A DNA stretch of 64,000 nucleotides, from assembly GCF_024055665.1 (NCBI RefSeq), contig NZ_JAMXMC010000004.1, forward strand, positions 354,885 to 418,884. The letters are read 5' to 3'. Shown one piece after another: positions 19,372-28,784 of this stretch. Under the pieces are notes generated by a model, which was given only the letters and a program-made list of their open reading frames with translations, did no database searches and had not been told where the DNA came from. Within the stretch, counting starts at the first letter, position 1; the number at the start of each line of letters is the position of its first letter. This stretch comes from Ideonella oryzae (GTDB lineage: Bacteria > Pseudomonadota > Gammaproteobacteria > Burkholderiales > Burkholderiaceae_C). A program made the position numbers and the translations under genes.

Positions 19372-19983
19372 ATGGCCGAAATCGTTGTCCTCACCGCCCA
19401 TCCCCGACTGGAGCATTCCCGCGTCAACCAGGCCCTGCTGCAGGCCGCCCAGGACCTCCCGCCCGAACGGGTCCAGCTGCGCGACCTGTACGCGCTATAC
19501 CCCGACTACCTGATCGACGTCGCCGCCGAACGCGCGGCGCTGGCCGGGGCCCGGCTGGTGGTGTGGCAGTTCCCCTTCCACTGGTACAGCATGCCGCCCC
19601 TGCTCAAGCTCTGGCTGGACGAGGTGTTCGGCTTCGGCTGGGCCTACGGCATGGGTGGCGCCGCGCTGGAGGGCAAGGACCTGTGGCTGGTGGTGAGCAC
19701 CGGCGGCGTCGAAGCCGCCTACCACCCGGCCGGCCAGAACCAGCACTTCATCGACGACTTCTGGCCCCCGATGGCGCAGACGGCCCGGGTGGCCGGCATG
19801 CGCTTTCTGCCGCCGCTGGTGCTGCATGGCGCCCACCGGGTCAGCGACGAGGCCGTGCGGGAACACGCCGCCCTGTTCGCGGACCGCCTGGCCCGCTACC
19901 CCGCCTGGCCCGAGCTGGAGGACCTGCCGCCCGAAGCCGGCTGCGAGGTGCCCGACGACGACCGCCCCCACCGCAAGCCATGA
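19372..19983 (+). CDS. kefF: NAD(P)H:quinone oxidoreductase, KefF-like
   Basis: 203-residue flavodoxin-fold oxidoreductase. Start at MAEIVVLTAHPRLEHSRVNQ. Flavin-binding and family motifs: VVWQFPFHWYSMPPLLKLWL, FGFGWAYGMGG, and LWLVVSTGGVEAAY. KefF-type proteins act as soluble ancillary subunits that activate KefC and detoxify electrophilic quinones. Its stop overlaps the start of kefC by four bases (ATGA), which supports the subunit role. A weak TATGGT upstream could be the -10. Confidence 0.92.
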   Translation: MAEIVVLTAHPRLEHSRVNQALLQAAQDLPPERVQLRDLYALYPDYLIDVAAERAALAGARLVVWQFPFHWYSMPPLLKLWLDEVFGFGWAYGMGGAALEGKDLWLVVSTGGVEAAYHPAGQNQHFIDDFWPPMAQTARVAGMRFLPPLVLHGAHRVSDEAVREHAALFADRLARYPAWPELEDLPPEAGCEVPDDDRPHRKP

Positions 19984-21848
19984 CCGCTGCCGACGCCCTG
20001 CCCCACGCCGCCACCACGCTCGGCCACGGCTGGCTGCTGCAAAGCCTGGTCTATCTGGGCGCCGCCGTGCTGGCCGTGCCGCTGGCCCGGCTGGCCGGCC
20101 TGGGCGCCATCATCGGCTACCTGGCCGCCGGCATCCTGATCGGCCCCTGGGGCCTGGCCCTGGTGACCGATGCCCAGGACATGCTGCACTTCGCCGAATT
20201 CGGTGTGGTGCTGATGCTCTTCCTGGTGGGGCTGGAACTGGAGCCGCGCCGGCTCTGGGCCCTGCGCCGCCCCATCTTCGGCTGGGGCAGCGTGCAGTTG
20301 CTGGCCTCGGCCGCGCTGATGACCGGCGTGGCCATGCTGGCCGGGGTGGACTGGCACCTGGGCCTGGTGGTCGCACTGGGCCTGGCCCTGTCCTCCACCG
20401 CCATCGGCCTGGGCGTGCTGGCCGAGCGCAACCTCACCAGCACCACCTCCGGCCACAGCGTGCTGAGCGTGGCCCTGCTGCAGGACATCGCGGCCATCCC
20501 CATCCTGGCCATCGTGCCGCTGATGGCCGGCCAGCATCAGGCGGGCCAGGGCTGGGTGGGGGCGCTGAAGGCCGTCGCCGTCATCGCCGGCATCGTGCTG
20601 GGCGGCCGCCTGCTGCTGCGCCCGGCCCTGCGCTGGATCGCCCGCAGCAGGACACCCGAGATCTTCACCGCCGCCGCGCTGCTGCTGGTGGTGGCCACCG
20701 CCGCGCTGATGGAAGCGGTGGGCCTGTCGATGGCCCTGGGCGCCTTCCTGGCCGGCGTGCTGCTGGCCGAAAGCGAATACCGCCGCGAGCTGGAAACCGA
20801 CCTGGAGCCCTTCAAGGGCCTGCTGCTGGGCCTGTTCTTCATCGCGGTGGGCATGAGCATCGATTTCTCGGTCGTGCTGCACCGGCCCTTCATCGTGCTG
20901 CTGCTGGTGGTGGCGGTGCTGGGGCTCAAAGCCCTGGTGCTGTGGGTGATGGCCCGGGTGATGCCCATTCCCCTGGGCGAGCGACCGGTCTTCATCGTGC
21001 TGCTGGCCCAGGGCGGCGAGTTCGGCTTCGTGGTCTTCCAGGCGGCCCAGCAGCGCGGCGTGATCGACGCGCGCACCGCCTCGCTGCTGATCGCGGTGGT
21101 GGCCATGACCATGCTGCTCACCCCGCTGCTGCTGCTGGTGGCCGACCGGGTGGCGACGCGCCGCGCGGCCTGCCAGCCGGACCAGGCGCCGCTGAGTGAG
21201 TTGAGCGAGGAGCAGGACGCGCCAGTGATCATCGCGGGCTTTGGCCGCTACGGCCAGATCGTCGGCCGCCTGCTCTACGCCAGCGGCCTCAAGGCCACGG
21301 TGCTGGAACACGATGCCGACCAGGTCGAGAGCCTGCGCAAGTTCGGCTGGCGGGTCTTTTATGGCGATGCCCGGCGCCTGGACCTGCTGCGCATGGCCGG
21401 GGCCGACAAGGCCACGACGCTGGTGGTGGCGGTGGACGACATGGCCCAGTGCCTGGAGATCGTCGACATGGCCCGCGAACATTTCCCCCAGCTCATCCTG
21501 GTGGTGCGGGCCCGCAATGCGCAGCACTGGTTCGAGTTGCACCGGCGCGGCGTGCAGCACATCGAACGTGAGACCCTCGATTCGGCCTTGATGAGCGGGC
21601 GCAGCGTGCTGGAGACCCTGGGCTTTCGGCCCTACCAGGCCCGCACCCTGGCCCAGCGCTTTCGGCGCCACAGCATCGCGCAGCTGCAGGAGTCGGCGCC
21701 GCACTTCGGTGACGAGGCCCGGCTGCTGGCCATGGCCAAGGCCGGTCGTCAGCAGCTGGAGACCCTGTTCGCCCAGGAACGCGAGGCCCTGCTGCAGGCC
21801 CGGCGGCATGCCGCCACCGAGGGCGACAACCCCGGGACAACCCCCTAG
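19980..21848 (+). CDS. kefC: glutathione-regulated potassium-efflux protein KefC
   Basis: 622-residue CPA2 monovalent cation:proton antiporter. The N-terminal 390 or so residues hold 12-13 helices with LGAIIGYLAAGILIGPWGLA near the start, FLVGLELEPRRLW, and GLFFIAVGMSIDF. A cytoplasmic KTN/RCK domain follows (VIIAGFGRYGQIVGRLLYA, then LEHDADQVESLRKFG), which binds nucleotide and glutathione adducts. K+ efflux acidifies the cytoplasm during electrophile attack. The C-terminal tail is charged and helical. Translationally coupled to kefF, the expected arrangement. Confidence 0.94.
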   Translation: MTAADALPHAATTLGHGWLLQSLVYLGAAVLAVPLARLAGLGAIIGYLAAGILIGPWGLALVTDAQDMLHFAEFGVVLMLFLVGLELEPRRLWALRRPIFGWGSVQLLASAALMTGVAMLAGVDWHLGLVVALGLALSSTAIGLGVLAERNLTSTTSGHSVLSVALLQDIAAIPILAIVPLMAGQHQAGQGWVGALKAVAVIAGIVLGGRLLLRPALRWIARSRTPEIFTAAALLLVVATAALMEAVGLSMALGAFLAGVLLAESEYRRELETDLEPFKGLLLGLFFIAVGMSIDFSVVLHRPFIVLLLVVAVLGLKALVLWVMARVMPIPLGERPVFIVLLAQGGEFGFVVFQAAQQRGVIDARTASLLIAVVAMTMLLTPLLLLVADRVATRRAACQPDQAPLSELSEEQDAPVIIAGFGRYGQIVGRLLYASGLKATVLEHDADQVESLRKFGWRVFYGDARRLDLLRMAGADKATTLVVAVDDMAQCLEIVDMAREHFPQLILVVRARNAQHWFELHRRGVQHIERETLDSALMSGRSVLETLGFRPYQARTLAQRFRRHSIAQLQESAPHFGDEARLLAMAKAGRQQLETLFAQEREALLQARRHAATEGDNPGTTP

Positions 21849-21959
21849 GCCAGCGCCTGCTTGCCGAATCTTTCTCGGTCGCTCGCTCGCTACACTGGCT
21901 GTTTGCCCTGTGACCCATGGTGGGTCCCCGGGGTCGTTCTATTGCAGGAGTCGCCTCTC

Positions 21960-23930
21960 ATGAAGCCCGTCACGCAGGTGCTGGTGGTCAGCGCCGATGA
22001 AGCCTGGCGCGAGGCCGTGGTCGGGGGGCTCAACGCCGCCGCCGAGCGGCTGGACAACCCCTACGGCCTGCGGGCCCTGAGCTGCCCCTGCGACGAACAG
22101 GCTCTGCAGGCGGTGCTGTCCACCGAGACCAAGGGCGCCGACCTGCAGGTGGTGCTGATCGACCACGGCGAGCGCAACGCCGACACCCGCCAGCGCGAAC
22201 GCGCGGTGCGCACCGCCCAGCAGATCATCGAAGCCCGCCCCGAGCTGTCGCTTTACATGCTGCTGGAAGACGACAGCGACAAGCTGCTGGTCGAGCAGCT
22301 GGCCAGCGATGCAGTGGACGGCTACTTCTTTCGCAGCGAGCTGGACTTCCACGGCTGGTTCCGCATCCTGGCCGCCGAGGTGGCCGAGAAGGCCGACACC
22401 CCGTTCTACGACGCGCTGCGCGACTACGTGGCCCAGGCCAAGGACAGCTGGCACACGCCCGGCCACGGCGGTGGCGACTCCTTCAAGGGCAGCCCCTGGG
22501 TGGGCGACTTCTACGACTTCGTCGGCGAGGAGATGCTGCGCGCCGACCTCTCGGTCAGCGTGCCGGAACTCGATTCGCTGCTGCACCCGACCGGCGTCAT
22601 CGCCCAGAGCCAGCGCCTGGCGGCCAAGGCCTTCGGGGCGCGCAAGACCTACTTCGCCACCAACGGCACCAGCACCTCCAACAAGGTGATCTTCCAGAGC
22701 CTGCTGGCCCCGGGCGACACCCTTCTGCTGGACCGCAACTGCCACAAGAGCGTGCACCACGGGGTGATCCTCTCGGGCGCGCGGCCGGTCTACCTGGACA
22801 GCTCGGTCAACCGCCACTTCGGCCTGTTCGGCCCGGTGCCGCAATCCACCATCCGCGCGGCCATCGACGCGCACCCCGAAGCCAAGGTGCTGATCCTCAC
22901 CAGCTGCACCTACGACGGCCTGCGCTACGACCTGAAACCCATCATCGCGCTGGCCCATGCCGCAGGCATCAAGGTCATCGTCGACGAGGCCTGGTACGGC
23001 CATGCGCGCTTCCACCCCGAGCTGCGGCCCACCGCGCTGGAATGCGGCGCCGACTACGCCACCCAGAGCACACACAAGGTGTTGTCGGCCTTCTCGCAGG
23101 CCAGCATGATCCACGTGAACGACCCGTGCTTCGACGAGCACCTGTTCCGCGAGAACTTCAACATGCACGCCTCGACCAGCCCGCAGTACACGCTGATCGC
23201 CAGCCTGGACGTGGCGCGCAAGCAGGCGGTGATGGAGGGCTACCGGCTGCTGGACCGCTCGCTGCGCTACGCCCGCGAGCTGCGCGAGAAGATCAACGCC
23301 ACCGGCGCCTTTCGCGTGCTGGAGCTGGACGACCTGCTGCCCGCCGAGGTGAAGGACGACGGCATCCGCCTGGACCCGACCAAGCTGACCATCGACATCT
23401 CGGCCAGCGGCTGGAGCGCAGACGAGTTGCGTGACGAGCTGATCAACCGCTACAACATCCAGGTCGAGAAGAACACGCACAACACGCTGACGCTGCTGCT
23501 GACCATCGGCACCACGCGCAGCAAGGTCTCGCGCCTGTTCGACGCCATGCTGCGCCTGGCCAAGGACCGCCGCCCGCCGCTGACCTACGGCCGCATGCCC
23601 GAGGCACCGCGCTTCACCCGTCTGGCCTGCCTGCCGCGCGACGCCTTCTACGAGGCCGGCGAGAAGCTGCCGGTGCTGGACGACAGCGGCCTGCCCAACG
23701 CGGCCCTCAACGGCCGCGTCTGCTGCGACCAGATCGTGCCCTACCCGCCGGGCATCCCGGTGCTGGTGCCCGGCCAGGTCATCGAGCCGGCCATCATCGC
23801 CTACCTGGCGCGCCTGCTGCAGACGCAGAAGAGCATCGAACTGCACGGTCTGGCCCTGCACGATGGCGAATGGCATCTGCGGGTGCTGAAGACCGAGGAA
23901 CTGGTGGCCCTGCCGACGCTGGCCAGCTGA
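21960..23930 (+). CDS. arginine/lysine/ornithine decarboxylase
   Basis: 656-residue fold-type I PLP decarboxylase. A strong GCAGGAG site precedes the ATG. Residues 1-130 are a receiver-like wing domain (TQVLVVSADEAWREAVV, LSLYMLLEDDSDKLLVEQL). The PLP domain has GHGGGDSFKGSPWVGDFYDF and the internal aldimine lysine K373 in QSTHKVLSAFSQAS. The C-terminal domain is conserved (YPPGIPVLVPGQ). The length is about 90 residues shorter than the inducible E. coli enzymes. Which basic amino acid it uses is not decided by sequence; the arginase gene at 59 kb is a separate route from arginine. Confidence 0.92.
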   Translation: MKPVTQVLVVSADEAWREAVVGGLNAAAERLDNPYGLRALSCPCDEQALQAVLSTETKGADLQVVLIDHGERNADTRQRERAVRTAQQIIEARPELSLYMLLEDDSDKLLVEQLASDAVDGYFFRSELDFHGWFRILAAEVAEKADTPFYDALRDYVAQAKDSWHTPGHGGGDSFKGSPWVGDFYDFVGEEMLRADLSVSVPELDSLLHPTGVIAQSQRLAAKAFGARKTYFATNGTSTSNKVIFQSLLAPGDTLLLDRNCHKSVHHGVILSGARPVYLDSSVNRHFGLFGPVPQSTIRAAIDAHPEAKVLILTSCTYDGLRYDLKPIIALAHAAGIKVIVDEAWYGHARFHPELRPTALECGADYATQSTHKVLSAFSQASMIHVNDPCFDEHLFRENFNMHASTSPQYTLIASLDVARKQAVMEGYRLLDRSLRYARELREKINATGAFRVLELDDLLPAEVKDDGIRLDPTKLTIDISASGWSADELRDELINRYNIQVEKNTHNTLTLLLTIGTTRSKVSRLFDAMLRLAKDRRPPLTYGRMPEAPRFTRLACLPRDAFYEAGEKLPVLDDSGLPNAALNGRVCCDQIVPYPPGIPVLVPGQVIEPAIIAYLARLLQTQKSIELHGLALHDGEWHLRVLKTEELVALPTLAS

Positions 23931-23958
23931 CCAGCTGACCACCCAAGCCCATGAAAAA

Positions 23959-23983
23959 GGCCGGCAGGGCGAACCTGCCGGCC
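23959..23983 (-). terminator. bidirectional intrinsic terminator
   Basis: Perfect 10-bp inverted repeat GGCCGGCAGG / CCTGCCGGCC with a 5-base loop. On the minus strand it is followed by TTTTT, making it a good terminator for the small secreted-protein gene; on the plus strand it lies 28 bases after the decarboxylase stop without a T run. Confidence 0.85.
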
Positions 23984-24018
23984 GGATGGCATGCGGGGAA
24001 CGCTCCCCGCGCGGGAAC

Positions 24019-24399
24019 TCAGCGCTTGCCGGACACCGGCTGCTGGGCCAGGCCCTCGGCCGGGACGCTGCCCACGGTGTAGGTGCCCGATTCCACCACC
24101 GAGCCATCGGCCGCATAGATGGTCCAGGTCGGGGTGTCGATGTTCAGCACGTAGACGGCGTTGGGCAGGTGGTTCAGGCTCAGGGTGTAGGCCTTGCCCT
24201 GCTTCTTCACGCTGCCCTTGGTGCCCACCGCCGCGCCGCCCACGCAGCCGGTTTCGCTGCCATAGGCCACACCGTTGCTGACGGTGATGCTGACACCGTC
24301 GCAGAAGCCGTCGAAGACCGCGCTGAAGGTGGCAGCCTGGGCCGAGGCGGTGCCAATCAAGGCCAGGGCCGCGGCGAAGATGGTGTGTTGGAGTTTCAT
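24019..24399 (-). CDS. small secreted protein of unknown function
   Basis: 126-residue protein with a clear Sec signal peptide: MKLQHTIFAAALALIGTASA, cleavage expected after A22 (AQA/ATFSA). The mature part of about 104 residues is rich in glycine, threonine and valine with alternating beta-strand-like stretches (AYTLSLNHLPNAVYVLNIDT) and two cysteines (DGFCDG, TGCVGG) that could form a disulfide. GAGGAAA lies 8 bases before the ATG. No family recognised. A terminator follows directly, so it is monocistronic. Confidence 0.75.
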   Translation of the reverse strand: MKLQHTIFAAALALIGTASAQAATFSAVFDGFCDGVSITVSNGVAYGSETGCVGGAAVGTKGSVKKQGKAYTLSLNHLPNAVYVLNIDTPTWTIYAADGSVVESGTYTVGSVPAEGLAQQPVSGKR

Positions 24400-24605
24400 G
24401 GCGGTTTCCTCACTGATTTCTGATTTGTGGGCATGGGCCGGGCGGAATGCCGGCACCACGTGACCGATCGGCGACGCAATGGCCGCCGACCGGTACCGGG
24501 ATGGTGCTGCGGCGCCCCGGCGCTGCCAATCCACAAGGGCGCGGAGCACGCCCTCCACCCAATGGACGAGGCTCTCCCCCAATCAGGGGGCTCATCCAAT
24601 GAGCC

Positions 24606-26078
24606 TCAGCGTCCGCAAGCCCGATCAAAGGCCCGCCAGAACCGCGCATCCTGGCTGGTGGCGAAGTTGATGCGCATCAGCGTGCTGGGCCGGCGACTGG
24701 CGTGGAAGAGATGCCCTGGCGCCAGCAGCCAGCCCTGGTCGTGCAGGCGCTGGGCCAGGGCTTCGGTGTCCACCCCGGTGTCCACCCAACCGAACAGGCC
24801 CTGCGGCGGCGTGACGAAGCGGCAGCCATGGGCCAGCGCCAGCTGTACCGAGCGTTGGCGGGCGGCGTCCAGCCGGGCGTGGACCCGCTCGACATGGCGG
24901 CGCAGGCTGCCCTGTTCCAGGCAGTAGGCCAGAGCCTGCTCCAGGATGGCCGGCGTGGTCAGCGTGGACAGCAGTTTCACGTCGATCAGGCGCTCGATGA
25001 GCGACGGGGGCGCAGCCACGAAGCCCACCCGCCAGCCCGGCGTGAGGATCTTGGAAAAGCCCGAGACATAGAGCGTGCGCTGCAGGCCATCCAGCGCCGC
25101 CAGACGCGGCAGATGGGCCGGCGCCAGCTCGCCGTAGGTGTCGTCCTCCACCACCCGGAAGTCGTGCTGCTCGGCCAGTCGAAGCAGCTGGTAGGCCCCG
25201 GCCGGCGTGAGCGAGTTGCCCGTGGGGTTGTGCAGCACCGAGATCGTCACATACAGCCGCGGCCGGTGTTCGCGCGCCAGGGTTTCCAGCACCGCCAGGT
25301 CCGGGCCGTCGGCGCCGCGCGGCACCGGCAGCAGGCGCATGCCCAGCTGGGTCAGGCGGGCGAACTCCACCGCCCAGCCCGGCTCGTCCACCAGCACCGC
25401 GTCCCCGGGGGCCAGCAGCGCACGCGAGACGATGTCCAGCGCATGGGTGGCGCCGGTGGCGGTGACGATCTGATCGGCCGAGGCCTGCAGGCCCAGCCCG
25501 CCCAGGCGCAGCGCCAGGGCCTGGCGCAGCCGCAGATCGCCCGCGGGTTGGCCGTACTGCAGGGCCAGCGCGCCCTCGGTCTGCCCCAGCACGCGGCGCA
25601 GGGCCGTGCTCATCAGGGCCGGGTCCAACCACTCCAGCGGCAAGGTGCCCAGGCCGGGCGCGGGCTGGTCGGTGCCGCTGTGGAACATGCCGCGGATCAG
25701 CGCGGTGGCATCCACCGGCGGCAGGGGCGGCCCGGCGGGCGCGGCCCGCGGCATGGCCGGCCGCAGCTCCGGCGTGCGCCGGTCGCGCACGAAGAAGCCG
25801 CGCTGCCGCCGGGCCTCCACCAGGCCCTGGGCCAGCAGCTGGTCGTAGGCCGCCACCACGGTGTGCGGGCTGACGCCATGCCGGCGCGCGGCGTCCCGCA
25901 CCGAAGGCAGCCGCGTGCCCGGCGCCAGCAGGCGCTGGCGGATGCGCTGGGCATAGTGCTCGGCCAGCTGTTCGGTCAGGGTGCTGCCCCCTCCGCGCGA
26001 AAGCCCGCCCAGGGCAGATGCACCATCCAAGCCGGCTCCGGCAGCCGCGGCCTCACGCCATTCGTCACGCTCGCTCAC
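24606..26078 (-). CDS. MocR-type GntR/aminotransferase transcriptional regulator
   Basis: 490-residue regulator with an N-terminal GntR winged helix (about 35-100: LTEQLAEHYAQRIRQRLL, GTRLPSVRDAARRHGVSPHT) joined to a fold-type I aminotransferase-like domain that binds PLP (YVSGFSKILTPGWRVGFVAA contains the Schiff-base lysine). MocR proteins sense PLP or an amino-acid adduct. It is transcribed divergently from an aminotransferase gene with 129 bases between, the usual layout when a MocR protein controls its neighbour. The first 30 residues are an unconserved glycine/alanine-rich segment. Confidence 0.93.
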   Translation of the reverse strand: MSERDEWREAAAAGAGLDGASALGGLSRGGGSTLTEQLAEHYAQRIRQRLLAPGTRLPSVRDAARRHGVSPHTVVAAYDQLLAQGLVEARRQRGFFVRDRRTPELRPAMPRAAPAGPPLPPVDATALIRGMFHSGTDQPAPGLGTLPLEWLDPALMSTALRRVLGQTEGALALQYGQPAGDLRLRQALALRLGGLGLQASADQIVTATGATHALDIVSRALLAPGDAVLVDEPGWAVEFARLTQLGMRLLPVPRGADGPDLAVLETLAREHRPRLYVTISVLHNPTGNSLTPAGAYQLLRLAEQHDFRVVEDDTYGELAPAHLPRLAALDGLQRTLYVSGFSKILTPGWRVGFVAAPPSLIERLIDVKLLSTLTTPAILEQALAYCLEQGSLRRHVERVHARLDAARQRSVQLALAHGCRFVTPPQGLFGWVDTGVDTEALAQRLHDQGWLLAPGHLFHASRRPSTLMRINFATSQDARFWRAFDRACGR

Positions 26079-26124
26079 TGTGTCACCTCACCCACCAGTA
26101 CAGAACCCTCGGTGCATCGGGAAA

Positions 26125-26140
26125 CTGTACTGTATCTGTA
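26125..26140. promoter_or_regulatory. CTGTA direct repeats, candidate MocR operator
   Basis: Three CTGTA units at 26125, 26130 and 26136 in an AT-richer island of the divergent MocR/aminotransferase spacer. Direct repeats are the usual target of MocR regulators. A TACACT at 26154-26159 just downstream is a possible -10 for the aminotransferase gene. Sequence pattern only; no footprint information. Confidence 0.45.
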
Positions 26141-26207
26141 TTGCCTGCCGGCCTACACTGACCCTCTCACGACCGGCCCGGCCGGCCATCGCTCCGGAGA
26201 CACACGC

Positions 26208-27440
26208 ATGAGCCCCTCGACCTCGCCCTCTTCTCCCTGGCACATGGCGCAGCGCGCCGCACGACTCAACCCCTCGGTGATCCGCGAGATCCTGAAGCTC
26301 ACCGAGTTGCCGGGGGTACTGTCGCTGGCAGGGGGCCTGCCGGCCGCCTCCACCTTCCCGGTCGAAGCGATGCGCGAGGCCACCACCCGGGTGCTGGCCG
26401 AGCAACCCCAGGCCGCCCTGCAGTACGCCGCCAGCGAGGGCTACGGCCCCCTGCGCGAGTGGGTGGCCGAGCGCCTGAGCGCCCAAGGCATGACCCACGT
26501 GAAGGCCGAGCAGGTGCTGATGACCACCGGTTCTCAACAGGGCCTGGACCTGATCGCCAAGGTGATGGTCGATGCGGGTGCCCCGGTGGCCGTGGAGACC
26601 CCCACCTACCTCGGCGCGCTACAGGCTTTCACCCCCTTCGAACCGATCTTTGCCGGCGTGGCCAGCGACGGCCAGGGCGCGCTGCCCGAGGCCATCGCCC
26701 GCCTGCCGCACGACGCACCGGGCACGCGCTTCATGTACGTGCTGCCCAACTTCCAGAACCCCACCGGCCGGGTGATGCCGGAAGCCCGCCGCCAGGCGGT
26801 GGTGAAGGCAGCCCAGACCGCCGGCATCCCGCTGGTCGAAGACAACCCCTACGGCGACCTGTGGTTCGACGAGGCGCCGCCGGCACCGCTGGCGTCCCGC
26901 TGGGCCGAAGGCGTGGCCTACCTGGGCTCCTTCTCCAAGGTGCTGGCCCCGGGCCTGCGCCTGGGCTATGTGGTGGCACCGCCGGCCCTGGCCCCCAAGC
27001 TGCTGCAGGCCAAGCAGGCCGCTGACCTGCACACCCCCGGCTTCAACCAGCGGGTGGTCTATGAAGTGGTGAAGGACGGTTTCCTGGAGCGCCACATCCC
27101 GACGATCCGGGCGCAGTACAAGGCCCAGCGCGACGTGATGGCCGAGGCCCTGCGCGAGACCATGCCCGCCGGCACCGAATGGACCCAGCCGGAGGGTGGC
27201 ATGTTCTTCTGGCTGCGCCTGCCGGCCGGCTGCCGCGCCATGGACCTGCTGCCCAAGGCCGTGGCTGCCGGCGTGGCCTTCGTGCCGGGTGAGCCCTTCT
27301 ACGCGCATCAGCCCGATGCCCGCACGCTGCGCCTGTCCTTCGTGACGCTGAGCCCGGACGAGATCCGCCAGGCGGTGGCGGCCCTGGGCCGGGTGGTGCA
27401 TCAAGCGTTGGAAGAGGCCCTGCAGGCCGGCACGCCATGA
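26208..27440 (+). CDS. PLP-dependent aminotransferase (2-aminoadipate/LysN type)
   Basis: 410-residue fold-type I aminotransferase. Start at MSPSTSPSSPWHMAQRA preceded by a GGAG-like site. Family signatures: LPGVLSLAGGLPAASTFP, LQYAASEGYGPLREWVAERL, VLPNFQNPTGRVMP and the PLP lysine in LGSFSKVLAPGLRLGYV. This group includes 2-aminoadipate and valine-pyruvate type transaminases, so the exact amino donor is open. Divergent from a MocR regulator and overlapping the PhzF-like gene by four bases (ATGA): likely a regulated two-gene operon in amino-acid use. Confidence 0.9.
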   Translation: MSPSTSPSSPWHMAQRAARLNPSVIREILKLTELPGVLSLAGGLPAASTFPVEAMREATTRVLAEQPQAALQYAASEGYGPLREWVAERLSAQGMTHVKAEQVLMTTGSQQGLDLIAKVMVDAGAPVAVETPTYLGALQAFTPFEPIFAGVASDGQGALPEAIARLPHDAPGTRFMYVLPNFQNPTGRVMPEARRQAVVKAAQTAGIPLVEDNPYGDLWFDEAPPAPLASRWAEGVAYLGSFSKVLAPGLRLGYVVAPPALAPKLLQAKQAADLHTPGFNQRVVYEVVKDGFLERHIPTIRAQYKAQRDVMAEALRETMPAGTEWTQPEGGMFFWLRLPAGCRAMDLLPKAVAAGVAFVPGEPFYAHQPDARTLRLSFVTLSPDEIRQAVAALGRVVHQALEEALQAGTP

Positions 27441-28282
27441 ACGCCCCCCGCGCTCGCCGCTTCCACCAGCTGGATGTCTTCACCGGCACCGCCTTGCGGG
27501 GCAACCCGTTGGCAGTGATCCACGACGCCGAGGGCCTGGACGACGCCACACTGGCGGCCATGGCCCGCTGGACGAATCTCAGCGAGACCACCTTCCTGCT
27601 GCCGCCCACCGACCCGGCGGCCGACTACCGGGTGCGCATCTTCACCCCCGGCGGCGAGTTGCCCTTTGCCGGCCACCCGACGCTGGGCAGTTGCCAGGCC
27701 TGGCTGTTGGCCGGCGGCCGGCCCAAGCAGGCGGGCGAGGTGATCCAGCAGTGTGGCGTGGGCCTGGTGCGGGTGCGTCGGGAGGGCAGTCGCCTGGCCT
27801 TTGCGGCCCCGCCCTGCCGGATGACCGAGGTGGAACCCGTGCAACTGGCCCAGGTCGTGAAGGCCCTGGGCCTGGACACCGACCAAGTCCGCAAGGCACG
27901 CTGGCTGGACAACGGACCACAGTGGCTGGCTCTGCTGCTGGCCGATGCCGACGCCGTGCGCGCCCTGCAGCCTGACCATCTCGCGCTCAAGCGCCTGGCC
28001 AAGGTGGGCGTCGTCGCGCCTCAGGCGGCCGGGGAGGACACGGACTTCGAGGTCCGCGGCTTCGTCGCCCCCATCGGCATTGACGAGGACCCGGTGACCG
28101 GCAGCCTCAACGCCGGACTGGCCCAGTGGCTGACCGGCGAAGGCCTGGCACCGACCCGCTACGTGGCCGCTCAAGGCTCGCAGCTGGGCCGCGCCGGCCG
28201 GGTGCATGTGGCGCAGGAAGGCGACAGCGTCTGGATCGGTGGCGACGTGAGCACGGTCATCGAAGGCACGGTCACGCTCTGA
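27437..28282 (+). CDS. PhzF-family isomerase/epimerase-like protein
   Basis: 281-residue protein of the diaminopimelate-epimerase-like PhzF fold, two similar halves. N-terminal signature FHQLDVFTGTALRGNPLAVI, the catalytic-region NLSETTFLLPP with the conserved glutamate, the GGELPFAGHPTLG block, and the second-half signature GIDEDPVTGSLNAGLAQWL. Most chromosomal PhzF homologues have no known substrate; phenazine synthesis is not implied because no other phz gene is present. Coupled by ATGA overlap to the aminotransferase. Confidence 0.92.
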   Translation: MNAPRARRFHQLDVFTGTALRGNPLAVIHDAEGLDDATLAAMARWTNLSETTFLLPPTDPAADYRVRIFTPGGELPFAGHPTLGSCQAWLLAGGRPKQAGEVIQQCGVGLVRVRREGSRLAFAAPPCRMTEVEPVQLAQVVKALGLDTDQVRKARWLDNGPQWLALLLADADAVRALQPDHLALKRLAKVGVVAPQAAGEDTDFEVRGFVAPIGIDEDPVTGSLNAGLAQWLTGEGLAPTRYVAAQGSQLGRAGRVHVAQEGDSVWIGGDVSTVIEGTVTL

Positions 28283-28328
28283 AGCCCCACAGGCGCGGGC
28301 GGGCGCTGTTGGGGCGAAAATCCAGGCC

Positions 28329-28760
28329 ATGTTTCAGCCTTCCCAACACGACGTCCGCCGCTTCTTCTGCGAGGTCCTGGCCAAACAGCGCGCCGGCCAG
28401 GTCCTCACCCCGATCGAGACCCTGGCCGCCGGCTGGGTCGACCAGCACCCGGAATACCATGGCGATCTGTCGGACGTGGACGCCGCCCTGGCTGCGGTCT
28501 ACGACGTACAGGAAGGCCGCACCAACCCCTTCCTGCACCTGGCCATGCACCTGACGATCAGCGAGCAGGTGTCAATCGACCAGCCCCACGGCATCCGCCA
28601 GGCCGTGGAACTGCTGGCGGCGCGGCGCCAATCGCTGCATGACGCCCACCACGAGGTGATGGACTGCCTGGGCGAGATGGTCTGGGCCTCGCAGCGCAGC
28701 GGGCTGCCGCCCGATGGCCACGCCTACCTGGACGCGGTGCGTCAGCGGGCCACCCGCTGA
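28329..28760 (+). CDS. DUF1841 family protein
   Basis: 143-residue soluble protein matching DUF1841 over its length: MFQPSQHDVRRFFCEVLAKQ, then TPIETLAAGWVDQHPEYH, NPFLHLAMHLTISEQVSIDQ, and HHEVMDCLGEMVWASQR. The regularly placed histidines (HLAMH, HDAHHEV) could bind a metal, which is only a suggestion. Function unknown. Lies 46 bases after the PhzF-like gene; separate promoter not evident. Confidence 0.88.
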   Translation: MFQPSQHDVRRFFCEVLAKQRAGQVLTPIETLAAGWVDQHPEYHGDLSDVDAALAAVYDVQEGRTNPFLHLAMHLTISEQVSIDQPHGIRQAVELLAARRQSLHDAHHEVMDCLGEMVWASQRSGLPPDGHAYLDAVRQRATR

Positions 28761-28784
28761 GACCTCGCCGGGAACGGCCGCCCC

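Noticed and set aside
27437..28282. Phenazine biosynthesis locus suggested by PhzF homology
   Set aside because: No other phz gene nearby; PhzF-like proteins are widespread with unrelated roles.
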